DNA of 64,000 nucleotides from Aphrophora alni (Eukaryota > Arthropoda > Insecta > Hemiptera > Aphrophoridae), in NCBI GenBank assembly GCA_963513935.1, contig OY740767.1, forward strand, positions 81,456,060 through 81,520,059, written 5' to 3'. Position numbers and translations under genes: made by a program. This document shows positions 23,627 to 35,770 of the stretch, in pieces (within the stretch, counting starts at the first letter, position 1; every line of letters starts with the position of its first letter). The notes under the pieces were generated by a model that made no database searches, was not told the DNA's origin, and saw only the letters and a program-made list of their open reading frames with translations.

Positions 23627-24750
23627 CAAGGAGTGAAGACAGATATCAAATGTAAATATTATGAATTAGTAAACACGCAATGAATGAAGATAGAAAAAGA
23701 CAGGAACTAAAGTAGGCTAGGATGGGACGGTTTGCAACACAGCTGAACTAAAGTCAAGGGAAGTTCAAGGTCGACGGAAGTGGAGAGAGGGAACACGGCA
23801 GACTGAGAAAACTGAAATGAAGGAAGTAGGCCTAAATAAACAACTCAACGCATCTCAATTGATTGAAAGGCCTAAGTATTTCTATCTTACATGCTAATGT
23901 GTTTGCTAGTTTTAAATTAAATAGTAATACAGATCCAGGAAGAAAACGTTCGAATATAACCTACGAACAAATCAGGTGCCTGGAATGGCCTAATACACGA
24001 GTCAGGGGTGTATAGGGGTTCCATATTAATTACCAGAAAATTAATTATGCGTAAAAGTTGTTAGGAGAATCGGAGTAGTTAGGATTCTGGAAGAAAGAAG
24101 TTTAACTAATAACTTAGGAAAACTTAAGAAAAAGCAAATCAAAACTTATCAAAACAAACGAATGGAAAATGAAAGAAAAAAAAAAAAAAACTTAAACAAA
24201 TAAACAATTAATTAATTAAAAAACTCTCAATTATTGTAATTGAAGCCACAAAGGCAAATAAAAAAATAAAATAAAAAAAAAGGTAATGTAAAGTGAAACG
24301 TACAAAAAACTCGGGTTGTAAAAATTCGGGAAATATGAATGCAAGGAACATAACAGTAGTATGAAAATGTAATCCAGTAAAGTATTGTTAGTTGGTTATC
24401 AGGCAAATTAAAATGTGTCCCTGTATTTATATAAGTTGTGTACAGTATAAACATGAGTTTTCAGTGGAAGTGAACTCACCCAGTGAACATTTCAAAAGGA
24501 AATGTATACCATGTCATGTTGTATAAATGTAATTTCAGATTATGCAGAATAAGAAGAACAATGAAATGTATAGTATGAATTGTATATATAAAAATTATGA
24601 ATATGTAATCTGTAAATTGTTAGAATAGGAAGGCAGAACTAGATATAAGAATGTAATAAGATAGGAGGAAATTTGAAAGGGGAGTATTATTATATATAGT
24701 GGTTTTCAATATCTTGGATTTATGGCGGAGCCGATCAAACCAGATATCTT
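23627..24750 (+). other. 3' non-coding part of internal region, copy 2
   Basis: About 1.1 kb without a supportable frame. It is the uninterrupted counterpart of 14473-17946 and shows the empty piggyBac site, TTAT, at 24690-24693. Confidence 0.6.
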
Positions 24751-24762
24751 AAGAGGGGTAGC
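24751..24762 (+). promoter_or_regulatory. Putative polypurine tract, copy 2
   Basis: AAGAGGGGTAGC directly before LTR 3, as in copy 1. Confidence 0.6.
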
Positions 24763-27351
24763 TTACAACGGACACAACCCGTTGTAGGTCCTGGATTTTG
24801 AATTTGTAATTAATTTTATAAATTTGAATAGTCCGGACTTACCGTGGGCTAAAGCCGCATGTAGGTCACGAAAATCATGTTGACGCGGGAGGGTAGTTAT
24901 CTGGCTAAGTTAAACTCTTGGACCCTGCCTGTTCGAAAAGGAATAAGGACTTGTAAAAAATACTTAAAAATTAATACGGGAAGCCAAAATCCAGAAATTA
25001 AATAAAAACAAATATCTTCAGGAAATGCATTACGCTAACCGCGTGTGTATTTACTGCAAGATTAGATAATATAAAGTCACAAAGTTACGTAAAATACAGA
25101 CTATTAAAGTATGTAAAGAAATTCAAAATTCCTCTAAATTGAAAAAGAAAAGGTTTTTCAGGCTTTTCATAAGAAGGCCTAAAATAAAGGTAAAATAAGT
25201 TTTTGCGAAATTTCGTTAAATAAAAAAGTTAATGTTAATCCACTAAGTTCAAATGATAAAAAAGTATATAAAAAAGAAAGTTTTTAAATTCTAACCAAAA
25301 CAAATTTTAGTAATGATAAACAAAATGTATAATTAAAAAGAAAAACTTGAAATTTTATTAAAGGAAAAAGGTGACAGAATTCGCACCTTTACAGCAAGAT
25401 AAAAAATTAAACTTAAATTTTTATTAACTCAAAATGCTAAATAGTATGCTGATAACGTAGTTATGTAAAAATAATCCAGTATTTAAAATATGTTTCGGGA
25501 GTAAAGGAAAGCCCAAGTTTGTAGAAAATCGTTTAACTCCCTAACCCTACAGTAAAACAACCAGAAGCAGAAAAAAAGAGAAAATCCGGCTAGTTAACAC
25601 AAACCAAAAGGACATAAAGAAGTGAAAAAAAAAAACCGGGAAAAACAAAAAACAAAGACTTTTCCGGGAGAAATGGCCGCGGAAAAACGTGCGCGGGTCG
25701 TGTACGCGAACCAAGAATCGTACGAACATCACTCGAGTTCGTGTGTAAAGAAGACAACGAGCTGAATTCAAAAATGTCACTCTCAATAAAATAGGGAAAA
25801 CCCTGAAGGAGTTACAAAGGAAAAGGATTTTCAATGGCCAAAACTGCACGGAGAGAGATAAGAGTTGTACGGTAGAAGGGGCTGGCTGAAGATGAGTCTA
25901 TATAAACGATTGCTCGGGGAAACTCGCGAGTCTTGATATTTCTTCGATGTAAGTGAACACATCGAGCCTTGATATTTCTGCGATGTAAGTGAACACATCG
26001 AGCCTTGATCTCGTTTTTTATAAAATACCATAGTATGCAAAAAGCTAAGTATTTTCTTAGTTAACCTAATAATTTGTATAACAAGTGTGAACATACGTCA
26101 TTGCGATATTAATTTGGAATGCAGCAATAGACACAACTATAATCTACAAGAACGTCAGTGGCAACTTAGTCATTACAAAGTTGGCCTAACTTGGATTATT
26201 CTGGAGAAGTAACATAACCTACATAGCAGCTGATACATGGAGTGATTCGTATAGCTTCCGGATAGGACTCCAGGACATCACCAGGCGACCACTTGGACAT
26301 GCAACTTTAACGTCGAGAGAATAGCCGAACCGGGACTTCAGACACATCACCACAACCATCTTTAAAAATTCATCCAACATTCTTCCAGACAACCCTACAG
26401 GGATCAACCTTCATCAACGAGACAACTTAACCAGCACGCAGAGCATCTGTAGCCTGCCATCGCTAAACAACGCTCGCGGACTTCATATCAAACGTCGCGA
26501 CGCCTGGACAGTTGTGAAAAGGTCGGTAGAAACGTAAATACGTTAGTCCCTGATTAAATTTGCCTGAAATAAATTCAAATAAATTTATTTTAAAATACTG
26601 GGTTACTTAGGATGTTAGATTAGATAAAATATTTGTATTATTAATTAAAAATTAAATTCATTAAATCGTAAATTCTAATTAAATCTTTTATTAAAATATT
26701 AATTAAATCAAATTGGGTATAAAATATTAGAATAAATTATAGTTAGGTAAATAATTGGTTCTGCCTTGTAGTTTAAGAAATTATTATTAAATTGAAAGGA
26801 AAGTTATTATTTTGTATGTGTTGGAGAAAATAAAATCCAAAAAGTTTTATTTTATGTTTGAAATAAAAAAAAAAAAAAGAATTATTAAAATTTTATTTGC
26901 TTTATAAAAAATTTATTATTTACAAAAAACACCTAGTATTCAAATATCCCAATAGTTTATGAGTTATAGATTAAGAATTGATACAGTGAAATTTCATAAA
27001 ATATTTGCAAGCACAAATAAACAATTTACAAGGTTAGTTTCAGTGTACTCACTACTCAGAGGTTTACAAAAAGTAAAATCATTCACTTGTGTTCTAACTG
27101 AGCTAGAATCAAATATAAAGTACTGGAAGTATAACGTAGAAGTTTTTTTTTAGTCAGGATATTCAGAAAACTGAATATTCGACACATAGTTATTTCACCT
27201 AGGCCAAACAAAGCGAGATTGCCTATAAAACTTCCAGTAGGTGGAAATAACTTATTCTCAAACGAAAAACCGTTGAATAAATCGGCGTCCCAAAAAAGTG
27301 GGGTCCGAAAACATCATTCAACTTAACCAAGAAAAGGTTTACCGTTGGAGA
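24763..27351 (+). repeat. LTR 3 of retrotransposon array
   Basis: Terminal 3' LTR. It stops exactly where copies 1 and 2 run on into the primer-binding site, which fixes the LTR end. A private G occurs at 26818 where the others have T. TATA box at 25899-25906. Confidence 0.9.

Positions 27352-27352
<1 letters not shown>

Positions 27353-27397
<45 letters not shown>
27353..27397. repeat. (TA)n tract at right edge of array
   Basis: A pure TA run of about 45 bp immediately after LTR 3, matching the run before LTR 1. Confidence 0.92.
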
Positions 27398-27399
<2 letters not shown>

Positions 27400-30300
27400 T
27401 TGTATACTAAATATATTATACTAAATATATAAATAGGCTTGGGTGTGAGTTAAAACAATTTAAATACTTCGGTAAGTCTTGAATTAAAAGTAACAATAAA
27501 TAACAAATTTTATATAAAGGTAATTAAAAATAATAATAAAAACAGATTAGAAGAAAAATAACAACAAAATATCACGCTATTACAGATTTTTTTTTAAATT
27601 ATGAACTGCAATATCGGTTTATTCTGATTTATTACACTAAAAATATAATACAACTGTTCTACATACATTAATACAGAGTACAAATAAATTACATGAATCC
27701 CAGATGTGAATCGTTGTCTCTTGTAATAAAGATTATATTTCTAGGTTATAAGTCTCCGGTCAGTTTTATTTCAAATTCAAATTGTGTATTCCACAATCTT
27801 TAATAAAAACGAATAAGTTAAAGAGTTTACAACTTTAATCATCTTACCCTTATACCCAACACCCACACTAATTTCTTTCAAATTTAAATTAACTTTTTTA
27901 ACAACTAATTACAGGTTTAAAGAATATATTGTTTCATTCGTTTTACTGGTATTAATTACACGATTACTTTTTTTATGGAATACTATATTTGAAACAAATT
28001 ATTAAAAACATAAGATTCTAAAAAGTCAAAACTCTTTACTCTTCATACCAAAATAGCGACGATTTCAAAAACATGTTTTAAAATTTTAACTACATTATAG
28101 GAAGTAGTTATTATAATTGAAAAAAAAAGAAGAAAAAAAAGAAAAGAAAAAAAACATTGCCCAAAGAACAAGATAAGTTCTAAGTTTGTAGACTCTATAA
28201 AATTTAAATATATGTCTTTTTTGTTATTTGTAAAATGTCTTATATTCTTTATATAGAGCGAACTGTAAACTATGGTACAGTACTACGAAAGAAAAAAAAC
28301 GAATACAGTAATAATATGAAGGTGTTATCAATTAAAAATATACATAATTTATTACTGTTACAATGTTTATCATTCATAAAACGTGTAACATATTAAATAG
28401 CTCATACAATAACCTAAATTTATGTATATATTTTGACAATTGGCAGAGCAATAATTGCATATGGATTTTCTCGTTGCATAATTATCTAGATTCAAAATCT
28501 CACCAATGTCCTTTCCTGTAATTTTTTTATAAATCCAAAACTTTTCAATTATTTGACAAAGAGATAAGCTAACTTATTTATATTGCATACTATTGTCTAT
28601 ACGCTCAAATTTAGTATAGAATAAAATGTAATTAATTTAAATGACATTTACAGTTTTTTTGGAGTGATAATAAATCATTGTATCTATTATAAAGAAAACG
28701 TCTATGAATAAATTGTAATTTCTACTATAATAAATTTTTAACAAACTATGACAATGTCCACGAAAACATTTAGCATTATTCATTTTAACATTACATAGAA
28801 ATTCAGGAAAGAAGTTATAAATACTACGTGATTGGACGACCGATGTTAAAAGATTAAAAGTAATTATTATATGATATTATTTGTATATATAATATACATA
28901 ACAACTCTACTTCTAATTTATTGAAAAGTGTTTTAAAATGAAAAGCGAATATTTATTCAGTACATAAAAAGCCAAGTTGTTCTTATGTCAACATTAACAT
29001 TGATTAAACAAAAAGCAGACTATTTACTCAGGACACCGTTTACACAGTTCTTCCTTAATATTTTTATAACTGTTATTAATTTTTAATTTTGTGTATTTAA
29101 TAAGCAATAATAAAGAAAATTCTTGGATAATTTTCTTCTTTGACATTCTTTTTTTCTTTTTATATGTGTTATTTCAGGCGCTGTATTATTTTTTAAATTC
29201 AATAGAGAGATATGTTAAGGAGGAACCCTAGTAGTGGCAATGGTAATTTTTCCATTATAGATGCATTTTCTATTTTTAAGTCCCCTAACACACAAAAACA
29301 TTGTTTTGAGTATGAAGGCTGTTTGTCTTTCTTTAGTGTATATGGCATACTTTGGCAATATCTCTAAGCTTTATTTATTATTTTTTTTAACTCAAAATTT
29401 GGGTGTAGGCTACCTTCAATAAGACTAAAAACCGAATTCATATTTTCTAAAAAAAATGGTTTTAATGATTATGATTATATTCGGCTAAAATATAGCTTCT
29501 AAGGAACCTATTAAGTAACCTATTAGGGAATACAAAAATGACGATTCATTGGTTATAGATAATCAAACATTTGGCATAAGATGATAAATGAAAATCAATA
29601 CCCTAAATCAATATGCAAAATTGCAGGTAAGAGAATATGACCTTTCCGGACACACAAAAAAATGAATCTTAACGGCAGTCATTGAAATTCTCTAGACGAG
29701 TTTATTATGAGGCTAATATATTTCAAAATATGTATTCTACCAAATTTGTGTTAAATAACTTTTTCTTATTAACAAAGATACGACGGATAACTCATTAGTA
29801 AGTACATTTTTTACTCTAAAAAATATTACAAATATTTTGTATCTGAATGACAATAAATACTGATATTTCTGGTTATGTAGATGAGTATTTAATAAGAACA
29901 TTAGTAAAGTACGGTGAGATTATTTGTACCGTTCTTTGTTCTACCTTGTTATAACTCCGATTATGTGTTCGTAGTTCATTTAAAATACTCTATGGTTCAG
30001 TTTACTATATTTTAATATATCTTATATTATCAGCATTACAAATAACTATGGGTTATCAGTGGGTCAATTATCTAGACTAATGCAACTGTTTTATATTGCT
30101 ATATTTATAATCCAAAGCGGAAGCAATGTGCGATATTACGACAAGAAACAAAGCTATTTTAGTCTTTCTTCGTATGGGCTGATACTTACTCACTTCTATT
30201 TCTGAAGCTTCAACGTGTCGGGTTCCGTGATCCTCAGATGCTATGAATTTATCTGCGGGTACTGATTAATCAATCTCGAGGATGATTCTCTTTACTGATG

Positions 30301-30660
30301 ACACTCTGTCGATGTCTCATATTCCGGCAATTCCGTGACATGTCTGACTGAAGATAAATTCATGCTTAGTCTTGCCTTGACCTTCTCCAATCTCTAGTTT
30401 ATATAATATTGACTCTTCCATACTTTATTTTTTTAATTTCAACTCAGCAAATACCTAACTTTCGTCAGATTAGAGGTATAGCAGAAGCAAAACTAAAACT
30501 AATTACCATTCTGATGTTATATCCACTACATCCGACCAATCTTTGACTGAATTAAAAATATCACACTCAATGCGTTTGTGGATAAACAATGGAAGCGTGG
30601 AAAGGGTATAGTTCTCATTCAGAATGTGGGATGTGTTGGGAATTAAAGGGGATTCTTGGA
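27398..30660. other. AT-rich DNA, no gene seen
   Basis: No domain, exon or RNA gene recognised. It contains a purine tract near 28115-28155. A GC-richer patch at about 30150-30420 includes, on the minus strand, a good splice-donor-like GTGAGTAAGT near 30185-30194, but no coding exon can be read into it. Confidence 0.5.
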
Positions 30661-31110
30661 GACGGGTTCTAATAAAACGAAAATGATTTAGACAAAATTA
30701 GTGATTCAGCGCTAAAAACATTTGTACTGACAATTTCTTTAATGATAATATCCCGTGATAGCACCCTGGTCATACTCCGGCAGAGTCTCCCACAGGTTTT
30801 CCCGGTAACCATGTACCAACTCCAGCCGCCGACAGCCGATCGTCGATACCTCATTATATGAACAGTTGATACCTGCTAAGAGTAAAACAGTTGACCACCA
30901 CGTTAGAAAGATGTGGCTATATTATCTAAACTATCTAAACTCTATTTTATATTATTTTCGACTTGTACTGCAGTACAAAACATTTTATGTTTATTTATTT
31001 TTGTGAAATGTGTATCATTGTCTTGTGTAAATGTGTTGTTTCATCTGATGATGGTATATGTTATACCGAAACCGGTGTAATAAAATATTAATAAATAAAT
31101 ACTAAACACA
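30661..31110 (+). repeat. Probable retroelement 3' fragment
   Basis: A GC-richer segment (30760-30850) followed by a tail at 31042-31110. The tail contains TGATGATGG, a short hairpin (GGTATA / TATACC) running into CCGAAACCGG, then AATAAA-type repeats. This order resembles 3' ends of dispersed arthropod retroelements. A related motif occurs on the minus strand at 38578-38613. The family is not assigned. The short minus-strand frame at 30669-30854 has no recognisable domain. Confidence 0.4.
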
Positions 31111-32280
31111 AGATTGCTATGACGTAAGTAATTTAGTAATAAACTTTAGTAATAAACTGCCTTTGCTGCCTTAACATGTATGCAGCAAACTTTTCGTACA
31201 TGCTGTACATGCATTTAAATATTATTTTTGTACACATGTATTTTTTTTAAATGAGACACATGTATAGGCCTCCCTCCTCTCTGGCCATATTTGCATAACT
31301 CTATCTCAATTCAATGGAGAAATCTTTCGAAGCACTTTATATGACCCATTATATTGCCGCGAAAGCTACTTGTTATTATTATTTTTATTTTATTGTTTGC
31401 ATCCCGTATCAAAATTACACTACCAGCGAAAATATTTTCTTCCTTGTGAGTCATTTTATATCTGTCGGAGTTGCCGGTAAAGGCAGTACCTTATGAATCT
31501 CCTCTAAAATCTTTAATATGTGATCAGGAATAGTAGGAAACAAGGCTAAATGTATTTATTGGCTGTTTTCGAAACCGTGTAGTAAATAAAATGGTAAGTT
31601 TGCTATGGATTCAATGCTAGTGTTTACCAATTCCATACATTTTACAAATCAGTTTGATTTCCATTCACATGACAACGCAAACTATTTAAAAGTATAGAAT
31701 TATATCTCTCCGTTACACCCTAATTTTATGGTATAATATGGAATATAACTCCGATGTGTCAATCTTTAAGCTTTGTATGATTATTTCAAATACTCAACTA
31801 CAAAATGTATATCACAACTTTTCTATATTTGTCTGGTATGCCAGTACAAGTAAAATATCTTAAGTCGATATTTCGCTGTTGCTTATGTGTGAGCTTTTTT
31901 TATTTTCCTCTCTTGGATTTCTTCGTGGCCATTTCTCCTGAAGAGGTGAACGACGTCGATACCACTATGGCAACTTTTGACGGTCTCGCTCTCTTTTAGC
32001 AGCCTCAGTGCATCCCTTCATTGCGTTTCCCTGATTGATTAACTTTGATTTCCCCTAAGACTTGGCATATATATCTTTGACTAACTATGACGCGCTTCTA
32101 AGTTGTATATTCATACATATATTTTTTACAGCAGTCATAATTTGGATTTTTAAGCAGTAATAACTGAACAGACATACTGTGAGGGCTGAAATTGTTTGAT
32201 ATCGTTCAGTTTAATATATTCAGATTAAAAAACTGTATACAAAAAGTAAATAATATATGTATAAATCGTATATGTATAAA
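31111..32280. other. Intergenic DNA, no gene seen
   Basis: Short frames at 31314-31496 and 31805-31999 carry no domain I recognise. The sequence is AT-rich with a GC-richer patch around 31930-32040. Confidence 0.5.
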
Positions 32281-34684
32281 AGTATAAATCGAATATATTT
32301 AATAAATACTTTGTAAGTGTTGGTGAAGAAATTAGAAATGGTATTGTATTTGAGTCCTGTAGTTCTATCATCGATATTTTTGCCATAGCTTCTCTAGAAC
32401 GGTCTATAGTTATTGAGCCAGTAACACCAGCTGAAATTATAAAACTCATAGCAACTTTAAAAAACAATAAAGCTCCCGGAATGGACGTAAAAGCTCAATT
32501 GCTTTAAAAGCTGTCTCGGAGCTGATTTCTGATGTCTTCTCGTATTTATGTAATGTAAGTTTCGTCTCCGGTATTTTCCTTAAGAAACTTAAAAGAGCTG
32601 TGGTTATAACAATTTATAAAAAATGGTGATCAACAGTTACCTGGTCAACATAGGCCAATATCTTTGATATCATCTCGATCTAAAATTTTGGAAAAATGTA
32701 TGAAGTCAAGGTTGTTATCCTTTCTGCGCAAGACTAATTTTTTTAGTAAAAATCAGTTCAGGTTTTTAGCAGGTAGCAATACAGAAACTTCTATACTCAA
32801 TTTTATGGATTAGCCCTAAAATATGGGTGGGATATATTGTGGGAAAAGTGTTAGTAGTATGTTTCTGGATGTGACAAAGGCTTTTGATTGTGTTGAACAC
32901 ACCCTCCTATTAGAAATTATGTCAAAATGTGGGGTCGAAGGTATTGTTAGTAATTGGTTTTCGATTTATTCTCGACTGATAGGGAACAATGTGTGAAAAT
33001 TTTGGGAAGTGTTGATGGGATAAAAAATAATAAGTACGGAGTCCCCCAGGGATTAGTGTCAGGAGCTATTTTGTTTAGTATACAGTATATGTAAATAATT
33101 TATGTAAAGGGAGGCTGCAGGGAAACATATATGGTTTTGCTGATGATACAGCTTTGTGTTACGCTAGGAACACATTGCAGGAAGTACACTCAGCTATGCA
33201 AGCTGACCTAGATGCTCTAAAGTGGTGGTTTTCAAAACATAACATGAGCTTCATTACTAAAAAAAAAACCTGTTTTTTGAACTTTAATTTGAGAGGAGGT
33301 TCGAAATTAGTGCATGAAGTGCGTAAATAAGAAATAGGTCGTGTAGTTCTAGCATTTTAATAGAACAAGTTAAATCGTGTAAATATTTAGGACTGGTTTC
33401 GGATGAAGGTCTGTCATGGCAATTCCATATAAAGGCACTGCAATCCAACGTGAATAGAATCTTACGTATATTTTTTCACTTGAAGGGAATAGTTCCTAGA
33501 TATGTTCGGCGTAAAATATATTTTTCTATGGTTCATAGTAGGTTGGAATACGGAATCTGTGGTTGGGGAGGTACATACATCACGAGCAATAATCCTTTGA
33601 TAATAGTACAAAAATGTTTATAAGACTGATCATGCATAAAAGGAAGAACGTTTCATCACTGCCATTATTTCGACAACTATCTATATTAACTTTTAGATAC
33701 TTATTTATATATTTAAGGTTATGCAAATTTTTTATATAAGGAGCGGACGCTTTTCAGATCTGCAGTACAGAAATGATTACTTGCTTAGACAGAGGAACAA
33801 AGTTTTTGTACCCAGAGCAAAATTGACAATCTATTCAAAATTTTACTCTGTAGTCGCAACTAGAATATATAACCAACTTCCAGAAAATATTAAAGCCTGC
33901 ACAAACCTAAACAAATATCTAATTCTTTTGAAAAACAGGCTTTTAGGCATGGACTGTGTTGAAGGTCTGTTGGAAGTTGTGGTATTGGATTGCATTACTA
34001 TTCTAATTTTGTTTTGATGCATGGATGAGTGTAATAGATGTGATAGGGGTGTGGAAGTGTTTTTTTCTCTTAATAATTTTGTTTATTGTTGTATTTCTTT
34101 TTATCATGTTAAAATTGGATATAGGTATGTGTTTATATTGGTATGAGAGAGAATATTTATGAACTATTGTGGTATGTGTGTGTTTTTATGTTACGTATGT
34201 GTAAGTTTTTACCAATTTATATTTATGTTATAGATGCAAATAGATGGGCATAATTAACATAGAACAAATTATTATTTAACAAGTTATAATATTTGTAATA
34301 AATATTAAATTTAATTTTAATTTATTAACAGTTTAACTGCTCCCGGTGGTCTCTTGGATTTATTTTATTATTATTTTTTTTTTTTATTTTTTTTTTTTTT
34401 ATTCCTTTCCATATATTTTTGTTTATCTTAAATTGTTTATCTTAAGTTGTTTATCTGAGTTTTTTTTTGTTTAGGATTTAGAAGTAATATTGTTTTGGTT
34501 TTTCTTTCCTGGTTTTGTGCATTTTAATTTTAAGTAATGTATTATTATGTCATATGTCAATTTATTTGTTTTGATTTAGTTTGTTGTTAAAGAAAGCTTT
34601 ATTTTTTATCTTCTCTTTTTTTCTCAATCATGTTTTGTTTATATCAATGTAATAAAATGAATGGACAATAAATAAATAAATAAG
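32281..34684 (+). pseudogene. Decayed non-LTR retrotransposon (reverse transcriptase)
   Basis: Fragments of a non-LTR reverse transcriptase read in order across several frames. An N-terminal part has FNKYF and KNNKAPGMD (about 32310-32490). Motif A is FLDVTKAFD (32862-32888), motif B GVPQG (33038-33052) and motif C FADD (33136-33147). Motifs A, B and C lie in three different frames, and stops are frequent, so the copy is dead. The thumb/C-terminal part reads CKYLGL near 33378, and a last open stretch at 33721-34017 ends the coding region (RNKVFVPRAKL, YNQLPENIKAC). A T-rich 3' untranslated region follows to an AATAAATAAATA tail at 34664-34684. No endonuclease domain is seen upstream, so it is 5'-truncated. 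The style is that of the Jockey/CR1 group, but the clade is not certain. Confidence 0.8.
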
Positions 34685-34996
34685 TGTTCACGTAATTAGG
34701 TAAGAAAAAAATATTTTAAAAAACCGCCGTAATTACATTTAAGTATGTATATTTCTGAAATAATAGAATTTAGTCTACGTACCAAAACGGGTTCAATAAA
34801 TTTTCGGCTATTAGATTTGCAATTACCTTGAACAATTATAATTTTGTTTAATCTTTTTTTATTTTTTTTAATAAAATATATTTTTTAAGTCACCGAATCC
34901 AAATTGTAAAACTGGAAACTGTGAGAGATCAAAAAGTACTTTTGACGTTTTATTATAAAAAAAATCAATTTTTCAATGTTGCATGTTTTCCAATGG
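34685..34996. other. AT-rich DNA, no gene seen
   Basis: A short spacer between the non-LTR element tail and the minisatellite. Nothing recognised. Confidence 0.5.
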
Positions 34997-35770
34997 TTGT
35001 GTTTACTAATAAACACCAAATAGTACAATAGTACAAATGCGATTTTTGAAGTATTTATTTAAAAACACCAAATAGTACTTATGCGAGATAGGCAGTGTTT
35101 ATTAATGTATACCAAATTTTACCAATCTGAGCTTTGAAGAGTTTACTATAGTATTTATGTGAATTCGGTTGTGTTTACTAATAAACACCAAATAACACAA
35201 GTGTTAGTTCTGAAATGTTTACTAATAAACAGCAACGTACTTATGTGAGCTATGTAGTGTTTACATATAAATACTAAATATTGGACATGTGAGAGCTGAA
35301 GTGTTTAGTAAAAATCACCAAATAGTAGGAGACCTACTTAGGTGAGTTCGGTAATGTTTACTAATAAGGTAAATACCAAATAGTACAAATGTAAGCTCTG
35401 AAGTGATTTTAAAAATATATTTTCCAACTATTGGTAAAATAACTCTTCATGTTGATTATAAATTGTAAACATTTGTTAATTCTGTAGTTTTTACCAACAA
35501 ACATCTAATAGTACATATTATTTGAGATCTGTAGTGCTTACTAATAAATACCAAATAGTACAAATAATGTGAGCTCGGCAGTATTTACTAATAAATATCA
35601 AATAATTCTTTTGTGAGCTAAGTAGTGTTTATTAATAAATACCAAATAGTACAAATGTGAATTAATGCCGAAGAGAACTTATGTGAGCTCAGTAGTGTTT
35701 AATTAATAAATACAAAATAATATAATTGTGACCTCTGAAGTGTTTACTAATGAACCACAATGTGTTGCAA
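34997..35770. repeat. Degenerate hairpin-bearing minisatellite
   Basis: About 16 diverged units of about 44-50 bp. The idealised unit starts TGTTTACTAATAAACACCAA, continues with ATAGTACTTATGTGAGCT and ends near CTGTAG. The unit start is a small hairpin, TGTTTA / TAAACA around CTAA. A non-repeat insertion of about 70 bp interrupts the array near 35405-35480. The divergence shows age. Confidence 0.85.

Larger units (their letters stand above)
8805..27351 (+). mobile_element. Tandem LTR retrotransposon array (LTR-int-LTR-int-LTR)
   Basis: Three near-identical LTRs of about 2589 bp share two internal regions. The offset between first and second copies is 9154 bp, and between second and third LTRs 6804 bp. 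The 2350 bp difference equals a piggyBac insertion of 2346 bp plus a 4 bp target duplication. The internal regions encode Gag and an aspartic protease, most like Ty3/gypsy-type elements, but no reverse transcriptase, RNase H or integrase. Outer edges are set by comparing the LTR copies: left flank and right flank are both (TA)n, and the shared sequence ends at 8805 and 27351 within 1-2 bases. Near-identity of the LTRs implies recent origin. Such arrays usually arise by unequal recombination between LTRs, but a joined pair of alleles in the assembly is also possible. Confidence 0.9.

Noticed and set aside
30185..30420. Minus-strand exon ending at GTGAGTAAGT
   Set aside because: The donor match is good, but no frame of useful length or acceptor supports a coding exon; it could only be a non-coding exon.
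30669..30854. Minus-strand frame as a host exon
   Set aside because: No domain, no splice sites fitted to it, and it lies in a segment that looks like a retroelement fragment.
32225..32467. Minus-strand 80-codon frame
   Set aside because: It lies opposite the readable reverse transcriptase remnant on the plus strand and is its shadow.
34997..35770. CRISPR array
   Set aside because: Units are diverged throughout, without identical repeats and unique spacers, and the window is eukaryotic.
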